Shown here one piece after another: positions 6,910-15,797 of a stretch of DNA of 45,863 bases. Source of the stretch: Planctomycetota bacterium (lineage in GTDB: Bacteria > Planctomycetota > UBA1135 > GCA-002686595); NCBI GenBank assembly GCA_021413885.1, contig JAIOPM010000052.1, forward strand, positions 1 to 45,863, in the 5' to 3' direction. A program made the position numbers and the translations under genes. The first letter of the stretch is position 1. Each line of letters opens with the position of its first letter. The notes under the pieces were generated by a model. The model made no database searches, was not told the origin of the DNA, and saw only the letters and a program-made list of their open reading frames with translations.

Positions 6910-9900
6910 GTGCTCACCGCTCGTTCTCTCTCCGCGTCCCTGCTCTGCCTCTCGACGTGGACGACGCTCGCCGCGCCGGCGAACGCGGACGTCCTGATCG
7001 TCGCGGCGAACTCGCCGTACTCGACCGACTTCCCGACGATCCAAGCCGCGGTCGACGCGGCCGTCGACGGCGACACGCTCGTCGTACAGAGCGGAACGTA
7101 CAGCGCGTTCGCGGTCGACGGGCGCGAGCTCGCGATCGTCGCCGCGCCCGGCGCGAACGTCGTCGTCGCGGGCTCCGTGCGCGTCGAGCACACGCCGGTC
7201 GGCGCGGTGCTCCTGCTCGCCGGTTTGAAGATCACCGGCGACGCGCTCGCGGGCCACGGCCTGCTCGCGGAATCGAACTCCGGTTTCGTGCGCGTGCAGG
7301 ACTGCACGTTCAAGGGCCGCGACGGGCTCGTGCAGCACGAGTACGATCTCCACGGTTACGGACCGGAAGGCGCGCTCCTCGAAGCGAACTTCGCGGTGAG
7401 CTTCACGCGCTGTTCGTTCGTCGGCGGAGTGCCGCCGTACTCCTACGACTGTTGCGACTTCGGCTACACCGGCGGTCACGGACTGCGGACCGAGCTGACG
7501 TCGCTCGCGCTCTACGACTGCACGTCGACCGGCGGCGCCGGCAGCACGGGCGGTTGGGGCGGAATCGGCGGCGACGCGCTCCACCTCGAGAGCGGCAGCG
7601 TGTTCGCGTCGGGCACGAGCTTCACCGGCGGCAACGGCGGCAAGGGCGACGACTTCATCTACGCCCAGGGCGGCAACGGCGGCAACGGGATCAGCGCGAA
7701 CGCCGGGAGCTCGTTGCGTCGACTCGGCACGACGTCGGTCGGCGGAATCGGCGGCGGGTTCTTCGGCTTCGGAGCAACCGGCACGCCGGGACAAGCGCTC
7801 GTCGGAACGGGCTCGGTCGTCACGTTGGTCGGCGCCGCGCGCAAATTGTCCGGCCCGACCGCGGTCGTCGAGAACTCGAGCGTCGTCTTGACGGTCCAAG
7901 GTCAACCCGGTGATCGCGTGTACCTCGAGAAGTCCCTCGACGCGGGGTTCGCGTTCGTGCCGGGTTGGCACGGCGTGAAGCTCTTCGCGGGCTGGCCGCG
8001 GCTCGGCGTCGCGCCGCTCGCGGTCGTGCCGAGTTCCGGCATCGCGACGTTCACGTTGCACGCGGACGATCTGCTCGCGACCGAGAGCTCGCGGATCCGT
8101 CACACGCAGCTCTACGTGAAGTCGATCGGAGGCGGGCCGTACCTCGGCGCGCCGCTCGACCTCGTCGTCTTCGAGTGCGGCATCGCCGGCGACTGCAACC
8201 AGAACGGGATGCCGGATCTCTGCGACATCCAGAACGGGACGAGCGCCGACTGCAACTCGAACGGCGTGCCCGACGAGTGCGACATCGAGGCCGGAGTTCT
8301 CCCCGACTGCAATCAGAACGGGGTCGCGGACGCGTGCGACATTTCTTCGGGCACGAGCACCGACTGCAACGGCGACGGCGTTCCGGACGAGTGCGACTAC
8401 GACTGCAACGGCAACGGCACGCCCGACGCCTGCGACATCTCGAGCGGTTCGAGCGCCGACTGCAACGCGAATGGATTGCCTGACGAGTGCGATCTCGATT
8501 GCAACGGCAACGGGATTCCCGATGCGTGCGACATCAGCTCAGGCTTTAGCCTCGACACGAACGGCAACGGAGTGCCCGACGAGTGCCAGAGCGCGAGCGA
8601 CGTCTACTACGTCGGCGCGAACGTCGCGCCGAACGGCGACGGCTCGTTCGCTCGTCCGTTCGATTCGATCTCGAAGGGGGTCGCGTACGCGATCGACGGC
8701 AACAACGTGGTGTTGCTCGACGGCACATACACCGGCGCCGCGAACCGCGAAGTCGACTTCGGCGGACGTCAGATCGTCGTGCGCGGGCTGCATGGTCCGA
8801 CGAATGCGATCATCGACTGCCAAAGCCTCGGTCGCGCGTTCCTCTTCACGCACGGCGAGCAGCCGCCGTTCACCGGCTTGGCTGGCCTCACGATTCGCAA
8901 CGGTTCGGCCGCGAGTTCGCCGACGTTCAACGGCAACGGCGGCGCGGTCTACACGACGAATTCGAACCCGACGCTCGCGAACTGCCGCTTCGAGAACTCG
9001 ACGTCGGACTTCGGCGGAGCGCTGCGCATCGAAGGCACCGGCAGCGCGACGGTGAAGGGCTGCGACTTCACGCAAAATCACGCGAACGGCAACGGAGGCG
9101 CGATCGCGTTGGGCTCTCTCGTGGCGCAGACGGCCAACGCGCTCACGCTCACCAACTGCACGTTCTCCGGCAACAGCGCGAACAACGGCGGCGCGATCCT
9201 CCACAACGGCGCGTCGTTGACGGTCGTCGACTCGAAGTTCGACGCCAACAGCAGCGGCTATGCGACCTGCGTCACCGGCTACAACGGCACGTATCGCTTC
9301 CTGCGGACGCGCTTCACCGACAACGTCGGAACGAGCTACGGCGCGCTCAACATCGCGTTCGCTTCCTCCGTCGAGTTCCGCGCTTGTCGTTTCCAGGGCA
9401 ACCACGGCGCGAGCGGCAGCGGCGCGAGCGCGTGTGTCCTCGTCGAAGGCAATTTCCTGAGCGGCGGCATTCACCCCGACGTCTTCGTCGATCAGTGCGT
9501 CTTCGACGCCAACATCGGCGGCGCGGGCGCGGGGCTCGTCATCGGCAACTGCCAGAGCGCGAAGATCACCAACTCGACCTTCACCCACAACCACGGCACG
9601 TTCTTCGGCGGGCTGTACTTCGTCTCGACGCCGTCGGTGACGATGTTCAACTCGATCGTCTGGAACGACGTCGGCAACACGGCGCAGACGATCGGGCTCT
9701 ACAACAGCGCGCTCGCGGTGGCGAACTGTGACATTCAGGGCGGCCAAGGTGCGATCGCGTTGACCACCGGTTCGAGCGTGCTCGCGTGGGGCTCCGGCAA
9801 TCTGGCGGCCGATCCGCTCTTCCAGTCGGAGATCGGCGCGGACGCGAATCCGCTGACGTGGGCCGACAACGTGCTCCAGCTCGGCGCGGGTTCGCCGTGC

Positions 9901-10089
9901 AGCGACGCGGGCGACAACGGGTTGCTCCAAGCGGACGGCGCGGATCTGGACGGCGACGGCAACATCGCGGAGCCCGTCCCGCTCGACCTGTTGCTGTTCC
10001 CGCGTCGCGTCGACGATCCGCTCGCGCCCGACGTCGGCTTCGGCGGCGCGCCGCTCGTCGACCTCGGCCCGTTCGAACGTCAGCCCTGA
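6910..10089 (+). CDS. Giant secreted beta-helix protein with Ca-binding-type repeats (copy 2)
   Basis: This 1,059-residue protein is a tandem paralogue of the preceding gene with the same plan. A signal peptide runs to about residue 28 (...LAAPANA before DVLIV). Then come a first beta-helix with a YDCCDFGY loop, a beta-sandwich-like stretch, eight D-x-N-x-[ND]-G-x-x-D repeats at about residues 428-560, and a second beta-helix ending in GSPCSDAGDN and DLDGDG. The first 640 residues and the last 90 or so are very close to copy 1. The middle of the second helix is clearly diverged and about 20 residues longer. It has its own promoter-like and ribosome-binding sequences. It ends seven bases from the convergent upp gene. 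Function is unknown; a calcium-stabilised surface or extracellular structural protein is my inference. Confidence 0.9.
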   Translation: MLTARSLSASLLCLSTWTTLAAPANADVLIVAANSPYSTDFPTIQAAVDAAVDGDTLVVQSGTYSAFAVDGRELAIVAAPGANVVVAGSVRVEHTPVGAVLLLAGLKITGDALAGHGLLAESNSGFVRVQDCTFKGRDGLVQHEYDLHGYGPEGALLEANFAVSFTRCSFVGGVPPYSYDCCDFGYTGGHGLRTELTSLALYDCTSTGGAGSTGGWGGIGGDALHLESGSVFASGTSFTGGNGGKGDDFIYAQGGNGGNGISANAGSSLRRLGTTSVGGIGGGFFGFGATGTPGQALVGTGSVVTLVGAARKLSGPTAVVENSSVVLTVQGQPGDRVYLEKSLDAGFAFVPGWHGVKLFAGWPRLGVAPLAVVPSSGIATFTLHADDLLATESSRIRHTQLYVKSIGGGPYLGAPLDLVVFECGIAGDCNQNGMPDLCDIQNGTSADCNSNGVPDECDIEAGVLPDCNQNGVADACDISSGTSTDCNGDGVPDECDYDCNGNGTPDACDISSGSSADCNANGLPDECDLDCNGNGIPDACDISSGFSLDTNGNGVPDECQSASDVYYVGANVAPNGDGSFARPFDSISKGVAYAIDGNNVVLLDGTYTGAANREVDFGGRQIVVRGLHGPTNAIIDCQSLGRAFLFTHGEQPPFTGLAGLTIRNGSAASSPTFNGNGGAVYTTNSNPTLANCRFENSTSDFGGALRIEGTGSATVKGCDFTQNHANGNGGAIALGSLVAQTANALTLTNCTFSGNSANNGGAILHNGASLTVVDSKFDANSSGYATCVTGYNGTYRFLRTRFTDNVGTSYGALNIAFASSVEFRACRFQGNHGASGSGASACVLVEGNFLSGGIHPDVFVDQCVFDANIGGAGAGLVIGNCQSAKITNSTFTHNHGTFFGGLYFVSTPSVTMFNSIVWNDVGNTAQTIGLYNSALAVANCDIQGGQGAIALTTGSSVLAWGSGNLAADPLFQSEIGADANPLTWADNVLQLGAGSPCSDAGDNGLLQADGADLDGDGNIAEPVPLDLLLFPRRVDDPLAPDVGFGGAPLVDLGPFERQP

Positions 10090-10096
10090 GCGCGCG

Positions 10097-10897
10097 TCAA
10101 CACCACGAGTTGTTGAGCACCTCGCCCATGCCGCCTGCGCCCGGGACGATGTAGCCCTTGTCGTTCAGGCCGCGTTCGCGGTCCCAGTGCGTGCCCGGGA
10201 TCGACGCGAGCACGTCGGCCGGGCTGAGGCCGCGATCGAGGCGCGCGGTGTAGACGACGGCGCGTTCGAGCGAAGTGGTGACGCGCTTCAAGTACTCCGG
10301 CGTCGCCATCATCGGCATCGCGATGATGCGCGCGGGTTCGCCGTGGTGCTCGAGGTAGTGCGCGACCGCGCGCAACGTCGTCGAACCGGTCGCGCCCATC
10401 GGATCGGGCAAGAGCAGGATCGCGCCCTCGACCGAGCCGCCGATCTTCGAGCCCGAGAGATCGACGCCGACGACGTGACCGCTCGCGTCGGACACGCGCG
10501 CCATGTTCAAGTGATCGAGGCGCACGTTGTCGGGCGGCAGAACGCTGGTCAACGCCTCGAAGCACGTCTGCGACGGCACGATCCCCGCGCGGATGATGTC
10601 GACGACGACGACGCAAGTCGCGGGATCGAAAACGCCGCCGCGCCACACGCCTTCCTTCGGATGCAGCGCGCGCATGCGCGTCGGCACTTCGGCGTCGATG
10701 CGCGGGAACTCGCGGCCGGACACGGCGACGAGCAGAGCTTGATAGATCGAGCGCAGGATCGACGTCATCTCGGGATGACGGACCTCGGGGCTCGAGAGAC
10801 GCGCGAGAGCGGAGAGCAGGTAGAGGTTGTCGAGCACGTGGACGCGCGGTCCATAGCGGTGCTCGAGCTCCCAGCTCGCCGTCTCGGCGCGCGTCAC
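10097..10897 (-). CDS. upp: Uracil phosphoribosyltransferase
   Basis: It should convert uracil and PRPP to UMP (pyrimidine salvage, cytoplasm). The protein has 266 residues, longer than the usual 208 or so because of an N-terminal extension. The PRPP-binding loop is visible as LPDPMGATGST around residues 163-173, and the C-terminus GYIVPGAGGMGEVLNNSW matches the uracil-binding end of UPRTs. VVVDIIRAGIVPS in the middle resembles the family's RAGLPM region. The chosen start is the GTG at 10897, which overlaps the TGA of the aminotransferase gene (GTGA), implying translational coupling. The adjacent aminotransferase is an unusual partner. A relative of UPRT with a changed base specificity cannot be excluded. 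Confidence 0.82.
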   Translation of the reverse strand: MTRAETASWELEHRYGPRVHVLDNLYLLSALARLSSPEVRHPEMTSILRSIYQALLVAVSGREFPRIDAEVPTRMRALHPKEGVWRGGVFDPATCVVVVDIIRAGIVPSQTCFEALTSVLPPDNVRLDHLNMARVSDASGHVVGVDLSGSKIGGSVEGAILLLPDPMGATGSTTLRAVAHYLEHHGEPARIIAMPMMATPEYLKRVTTSLERAVVYTARLDRGLSPADVLASIPGTHWDRERGLNDKGYIVPGAGGMGEVLNNSWC

Positions 10898-12150
10898 GCG
10901 CGCGGCTCCGCGGCGAGCGCGCGCGCCAGCGACTCGACCAACTTCGGCACGTCGGCGACCGGCGTCGAGCACAACGCGACGCGCACGCCGCCTTGCACCG
11001 GCACGATGAAGACCGCGTCGTCGCGCATGCGTTTCGCGACGCGCTCGGGTTCGGCGCAGAACACGGTGACGAAGAAGCCGCCTTCGTAGCGCGGGTAGAC
11101 GAGGCCCGACTTCGCTGCCGAGCCGTTGAAGGCCTGCACGCGTTCGAAGAGCAATTGGCGCAGCGCCGCGCGCTCGGCTTCCGACTTCGCGCGCAACGCG
11201 GCGTCGCCGAGCAAGTCCGCGATCGCGAGCATCCCGAGGTGATTGCAGTTCGACCAAGTGCCGCGGCACGAGTACGCGAGCGCCGAGGCGATGCGCTTGC
11301 GCTCGGCTTCGTCGGGATGCGTCGCGACGAGAGCTCCGACCCGCGCGCCGTATTGCGCGAACGACTTCGACGCCGTGTACGCGACCAGGATCAACGCGTC
11401 GCCGGCGAGGCGCTCGACGTTGCGCACCCACGCGTCGGCCGCGCCCGCCGCGAAGCGCGCGTACGCGAAGTCGATGCAGAGCGCGACCGGCGCGGTCGCC
11501 GAAGCGGCGCGGACGATGCGCTCGACGTCGTCCCACTCGCGCGCGTCGAGCGAGTAGCCGGTCGGGTTGTGACACGGCGTGTTGAGCAGGACGAGCGCTC
11601 GTCCTTGTCGCGCGAGCGTCTCGTTCAACGCACGCTCGAACGCCTCCGCTCCGAAGCGCCCGGCGCGATCGAACATCGCGAACGTCTCGACGCGACGGCG
11701 CGTGTGCTCGGCGAGCGTCTTGTACGGACCCCAGTAGTAGTCGGTGGTCAGCAAGGCCTGACCGGGCTCGAGGAAGTTGACGATCGCGTGGTGCAACGCG
11801 CCGGTTCCGCCCGGCGTCGCGGCGGCGATCGATTGCGCGGCGAGCGGGCTCGCGCCGTAGAGGTCGCGGATGACGAGTTCGAGGAAGCGCGACTCGCCCG
11901 CGATCGGCGCGTAACCCGCGGCGCGCTTTTGCGGCACGCGCGCGAGCGCTTCGAAGACGCTGGGCATCACCGCGAGCTCGCCGCGATCGTCCATCAACGC
12001 GCCGAGCGTCGCGTTGATCACCTTCTCGCCGCCGGCGCGGCGACGCGCGGCTTCCGCGTTCAAGGCGAAGATCGGATCGTCGCCGGGCCGCGCGACGCAA
12101 TCGGGGATCAGGAACGAAGGTCGGACGGTCACGGGCGCGCGCACGTTCAT
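10894..12150 (-). CDS. PLP-dependent aminotransferase, class I (aspartate/aromatic type)
   Basis: It transfers an amino group between an amino acid and a 2-oxoacid; by motif it is closest to the aspartate/aromatic aminotransferase branch. I start at the ATG at 12150 (MNVRAPVTVRPSF), giving 418 residues; the frame could extend 12 codons further. Seen in the protein are the PLP phosphate-binding region TPGGTGALHH, LNTPCHNPTGYS, and the Schiff-base lysine Lys262 in YTASKSFAQYGARVG. Close to the C-terminus is GGVRVALCSTPV in place of the usual RI-x-hydrophobic pattern. It shares a 4-base overlap with upp. A 43-base stretch of this gene (about 11935-11977) recurs nearly intact at 18417-18459. Substrate cannot be read from sequence alone. 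Confidence 0.88.
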   Translation of the reverse strand: MNVRAPVTVRPSFLIPDCVARPGDDPIFALNAEAARRRAGGEKVINATLGALMDDRGELAVMPSVFEALARVPQKRAAGYAPIAGESRFLELVIRDLYGASPLAAQSIAAATPGGTGALHHAIVNFLEPGQALLTTDYYWGPYKTLAEHTRRRVETFAMFDRAGRFGAEAFERALNETLARQGRALVLLNTPCHNPTGYSLDAREWDDVERIVRAASATAPVALCIDFAYARFAAGAADAWVRNVERLAGDALILVAYTASKSFAQYGARVGALVATHPDEAERKRIASALAYSCRGTWSNCNHLGMLAIADLLGDAALRAKSEAERAALRQLLFERVQAFNGSAAKSGLVYPRYEGGFFVTVFCAEPERVAKRMRDDAVFIVPVQGGVRVALCSTPVADVPKLVESLARALAAEPRA

Positions 12151-12328
12151 GCGATGGGTTCTCGCGTCTGTTCGAGGGCGAAGCACTCTAGCAGCCCCGG
12201 CCGGTTAGCGCCGGTCGGCGGAGCGCGGACGGACGGCTTGGTGGCAAATGGAGCGTCTCTCCGCAGGGTTCCGTGTCGTCGGCCGAGCCACCCCGTGAAC
12301 CCGGCGGAGAGGCAGCTCTCTCCCTGCG

Positions 12329-14947
12329 TCAACGCTTCAGGTGCCCCTGCACGCGCGCGCGTTCTTCGAGCGTCGCATCCGGATCCGAGTCGAACAACCT
12401 CAGCGCTTCGACGAAGTGCTGCTGCGCGTCGACATCGCGCCCAAGTCGTTCCAAGCACAGTCCGAGCGTGTACTCGGCGCGACCGAGCGCGATCGGATCG
12501 CCGCGTGACCACGAGCGCTGCAACCCGATCGATTCCTCCAGCAGCGGCACGGCGCGTTCGCACTCACCGACGTCGGAGAGGAACACGGCGTACCTGTACA
12601 GACCGTCGGCGAGATCGCGGGTCGGCGCGTCTGAGACTCTGCGAATGCGCAGCACCTCGTCCCAGCACTCCCTCGCCGCTTGGTCGCGTTGCTGCGCGTG
12701 ATAGAGCGTCGCGAGCTTCGCCAGCGTCAGGGCGACCTCCGGATGCTCCGGTCCGAGGCGCTTGGTCTGGAGCGCGAGAGCTTCCTCGAGGGTCGGCGCC
12801 GCAGCGGCGAGGTCGTTCTCCGCGAGATGCATCGTCGCGAGGCTGGAGAGGACGGAGCCGAGGCCCTCCTCGCCGTCGCCGCCGAGCGCGCGGTAGCCGG
12901 CTTCGGCGCGCAACATCGTGCTCTTTGCCTCACCTCGCTCACCTTTGCGCCAGAGCACCGTCGCGAAGTTCGAGAGCGTCTGGAGCGTGAGCGTGTGTTG
13001 GTCGCCCAGGATCTCGCTGCGAATCGCGAGCGCTTCGCGTAGCTCCGTGAGCGCGAGGTCGTACTCCCCGCGGCCCTGGTGCACGGCGCTGAGGTTGTTC
13101 AGGCTCTCGGCGACCGGCAACCCGTGATCGCCGCCCGCACGCCGCAGCGCCAACGCCTCCCGATGCAGCGCTTCGGCCTCGTCGTCGCGCCCGACGCTGT
13201 GCAGGCAGGCCGCCAGGTCGTTGGCGAGCGCGTCGACGTCCGCGTGCATGCTCTCGCCGGCGGCCCGATTGATCGCGAGTGCGCGACCGAGGAGCTCGAC
13301 CGCTTCGTCGTACTCGCCCGACATGTAGGCGAACTGACCGAGACTGCGCAACGAGATCGCGTACTCGAGCGAATCCTCGCCGAACGCGCGCTCGCGGATG
13401 TCCGCGGCGTCGTGCAAGAGGCGCCTTGCGTCGTCGACGAGATCGAGGCGCAGGCACACTTGACCGAGCGTGTCGAGCAAGTTCGCGCGCACGTGATCCT
13501 GGTCGGCGTACTGCCTGTGGACTCGTTCGGCGTGCGCGACGATCCGCAGACGCGCGCGCTCCTGCCAGGCGGCGTTCTGGGAGGGCTGCGCGGGCAGGAA
13601 CGCGTCCATCAGGAAGTCCGCGATGCTCTGGAAAGAGTCGGCTTCGATGCGCGCGTGCTGGGCTTCGGCTTCCGCGACTCGTTCGCTGCTGCGCGCGGAG
13701 ACGAGACCGTAGAGCAATGCCGCGAGAACTGCGGCGGCGGCCGAGACTGCGATGCGGTTGCGCCGGACGAACTTCCACGCGACGTAGGTCAACGAATCGG
13801 AGCGAGCGCGCACGGGTTGACCCGCGAGGTGACGCTCGACGTCGTCGGCGAACTCCTGCACCGACGCATAGCGTCGTTCGGGCTCCTTGCGCAACGCCAT
13901 CAGCACGATGCGATCCAGATCGCCGCGCAACGCGCGTCGCAGACTCGTCGGCGTGCTCACGAGGGTCGCGGCGAGCGCCCTCGGATCGCAGGCGTCGTCG
14001 GCGCGGAGCACGCGCGTGCTCGGCCGCTCCGGCGTCGTTTCCCGCACGACTCGCTCCCACTCCGCGGGGCTGCGACTTTCCGCCGCGAACGGTCGGCGGC
14101 CGGTCAGGAGCTCGTAGAGCACGACGCCGAGCGCGTACACATCGATCGACGTCGTCACGGGACTCCCGGCGAGTTGTTCGGGGCTCGCGTACTCGGGAGT
14201 GTGGACGCGCGTCAACGTGCGCGGCGTGGTGACCGACTCGACTCGCGACTCGGGCCCCGCTTCGACGAACCGCGCGATGCCGAAGTCGAGCAAGTGCGGC
14301 GCGCCCGCATCGTCGATCAGGATGTTGGCCGGCTTGAGGTCGCAATGGACGACCAGATTCTGGTGCGCGAACTGCACGGCGCGGCACACGCGCACGAACA
14401 GCGCGAGGCGCTCGCGGAGCGGCACCCGGCGCGCCTCGCACCACAGGCCGATCTGCTCGCCACGCACGAGCTCCATCACGAAGTACGGCCAGCCCTCGTC
14501 GGTCGCGCCGCCGTCGAAGAGCCGCGCGATCGACGGGTGTTGGAGACCCGCGAGGGTCCGCCGTTCGAACTCGAAACGGCGCAAACTCCACTCGGTCGCG
14601 CGCTCCGCACGCACCAGCTTGATCGCGACCTCTTGCCGGAAGAGCCCATCCGCGCGCTCGGCGCGGTAAACGACGCCCATCCCACCTTCGCCGAGCCGCT
14701 CCCTCAACGTCCATGCGCCGAGCGCTCGCCCGAGCAGCGGATCGACCGCAGGCTCGTGCTTCGTCGCGTCGAGTCGACCGAACGCATCGTCGCGGTCGGC
14801 ATCGCGCGCGAACAGCTGCTCGAGCTCGCCGCGCAACTGGGCATCGGCGCCGCACTCGGCTTCGAGCAGGCGCGCACGCTCGGGCTCCGTGAGATCGGCG
14901 GCGCGGTGGAAGAGCTCCTGGAGCTTCCGCCAGCGATCAGTCTCCAC
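12329..14947 (-). CDS. Membrane-anchored Ser/Thr protein kinase with TPR repeats
   Basis: The 872-residue protein starts at the GTG at 14947, overlapping the end of the sigma factor gene by 11 bases. A short helical N-terminus (1-70) precedes a kinase domain at about 76-375. It has the glycine loop GEGGMGVVY (86-94), the ATP-binding Lys110, catalytic loop HCDLKPAN (Asp203), DFG (221-223) and a PEYASPEQ activation-segment end. The Arg of HRD is Cys202, so this is a non-RD kinase. One transmembrane helix lies at about 398-417 after RRNR. The remainder (440-870) is a row of TPR units, several of the LGxDHxxxxxxLxNLA type. It fits the common planctomycete arrangement of an ECF sigma factor cotranscribed with a Pkn-type kinase. 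The kinase side is cytoplasmic; the TPR part should lie across the membrane and may sense partners. Confidence 0.93.
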   Translation of the reverse strand: METDRWRKLQELFHRAADLTEPERARLLEAECGADAQLRGELEQLFARDADRDDAFGRLDATKHEPAVDPLLGRALGAWTLRERLGEGGMGVVYRAERADGLFRQEVAIKLVRAERATEWSLRRFEFERRTLAGLQHPSIARLFDGGATDEGWPYFVMELVRGEQIGLWCEARRVPLRERLALFVRVCRAVQFAHQNLVVHCDLKPANILIDDAGAPHLLDFGIARFVEAGPESRVESVTTPRTLTRVHTPEYASPEQLAGSPVTTSIDVYALGVVLYELLTGRRPFAAESRSPAEWERVVRETTPERPSTRVLRADDACDPRALAATLVSTPTSLRRALRGDLDRIVLMALRKEPERRYASVQEFADDVERHLAGQPVRARSDSLTYVAWKFVRRNRIAVSAAAAVLAALLYGLVSARSSERVAEAEAQHARIEADSFQSIADFLMDAFLPAQPSQNAAWQERARLRIVAHAERVHRQYADQDHVRANLLDTLGQVCLRLDLVDDARRLLHDAADIRERAFGEDSLEYAISLRSLGQFAYMSGEYDEAVELLGRALAINRAAGESMHADVDALANDLAACLHSVGRDDEAEALHREALALRRAGGDHGLPVAESLNNLSAVHQGRGEYDLALTELREALAIRSEILGDQHTLTLQTLSNFATVLWRKGERGEAKSTMLRAEAGYRALGGDGEEGLGSVLSSLATMHLAENDLAAAAPTLEEALALQTKRLGPEHPEVALTLAKLATLYHAQQRDQAARECWDEVLRIRRVSDAPTRDLADGLYRYAVFLSDVGECERAVPLLEESIGLQRSWSRGDPIALGRAEYTLGLCLERLGRDVDAQQHFVEALRLFDSDPDATLEERARVQGHLKR

Positions 14948-15497
14948 GCTGCCCTTCCATCCGCGTACGCAACCATGCACGCGCCAGGCGCCACTCGCGG
15001 CGCAGCGTCGACTCCGACGCGCCGACGGTCTTCGCGAGCTCATCGACCGAGAGCCCCGCGAAGAACCGCAACTCGACGATCCGCGCTTTCGCCGGATCGA
15101 CCGTCGCGAGCGCCTCGAGCGCGTCGTCGAGCGCGAGCAGGTCCTCGTCGACCATGGACTCCGCGACATCGAGCCCTTCCAGCGGCACGCGGACGAGATG
15201 CCCTCCGCGCTTTTCGCGCGCTCGCTTGCGGGCATGGTCGACGAGCACGCGCCGGATCGCGTTCGCGGCGGCAGCGAAGAAGCTCTCACGATCGGCGAAG
15301 CTCGCGCCGCCGTCGACGAGCCTCAGGTAGGCCTCGTTGACCAGCGCCGTCGGCTGCAACGTGTGGTCGCGTCGCTCGCCGGCCATCTCGCGCCGCGCGA
15401 GTTCTCGCAGCTCCTGGTAGAGCAGTCCGGCGAGTTCTTCGGCCGCGCGAGCATCGCCCGCCTGGGCCGAACGGAGTACGCGAGTGAAGTCGACCAT
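14937..15497 (-). CDS. ECF-type RNA polymerase sigma factor
   Basis: The protein has 186 residues from the ATG at 15497 (MVDFTRVLRSAQAGD). Region 2 contains LYQELRELARREM, TLQPTALVNEAYLRL and RRVLVDHARKRAREKRGG. Region 4 contains DPAKARIVELRFFAGLSVDELA followed by the recognition helix TVGASESTLRREWRLARAWLR. This is the subgroup often called sigma-70 X6 (TIGR02999), common in planctomycetes and acidobacteria and usually found beside kinase genes. Its 3' end overlaps the kinase start. No anti-sigma factor is present, so control by the kinase is the likely route. Confidence 0.93.
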   Translation of the reverse strand: MVDFTRVLRSAQAGDARAAEELAGLLYQELRELARREMAGERRDHTLQPTALVNEAYLRLVDGGASFADRESFFAAAANAIRRVLVDHARKRAREKRGGHLVRVPLEGLDVAESMVDEDLLALDDALEALATVDPAKARIVELRFFAGLSVDELAKTVGASESTLRREWRLARAWLRTRMEGQRGD

Positions 15498-15797
15498 CGA
15501 AGGACCGAAGTGCCCTTCCAGACTACACGGGCGACGGCGGCGCGCTCGAATCGGCGCCGGACGACGATTTTCTGACCGGTCCGGTGCTGCAACGACGCAA
15601 CGCCTTGCGAGGGGCACGCGGTTCGTCACGCCGCTCGGCCCGCACAAGAACCTCCACCTACTCCGATGTTCGGAAGAGCGTGCGCGCTGCGGAGTCCGGC
15701 GCTCGACTCCGACCGACGCCCACGAACTGCACGTCGCGTACGAATCCTGGACGATCGGACGCGCTCCGTCTTCTCGAATAGATTCACTGGTACCACC
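15498..15797. other. Divergent intergenic region with no recognised element
   Basis: These 300 bases separate the sigma factor gene (minus) from the secreted propeller-type gene (plus). Promoters for both should lie here. I could not identify a convincing -35/-10 pair, small gene or RNA. Confidence 0.5.

Noticed and set aside
12197..12214. CCGGC/GCCGG inverted repeat upstream of the aminotransferase
   Set aside because: Only five base pairs with an 8-base loop in very GC-rich DNA; no reason to call it a terminator or operator.
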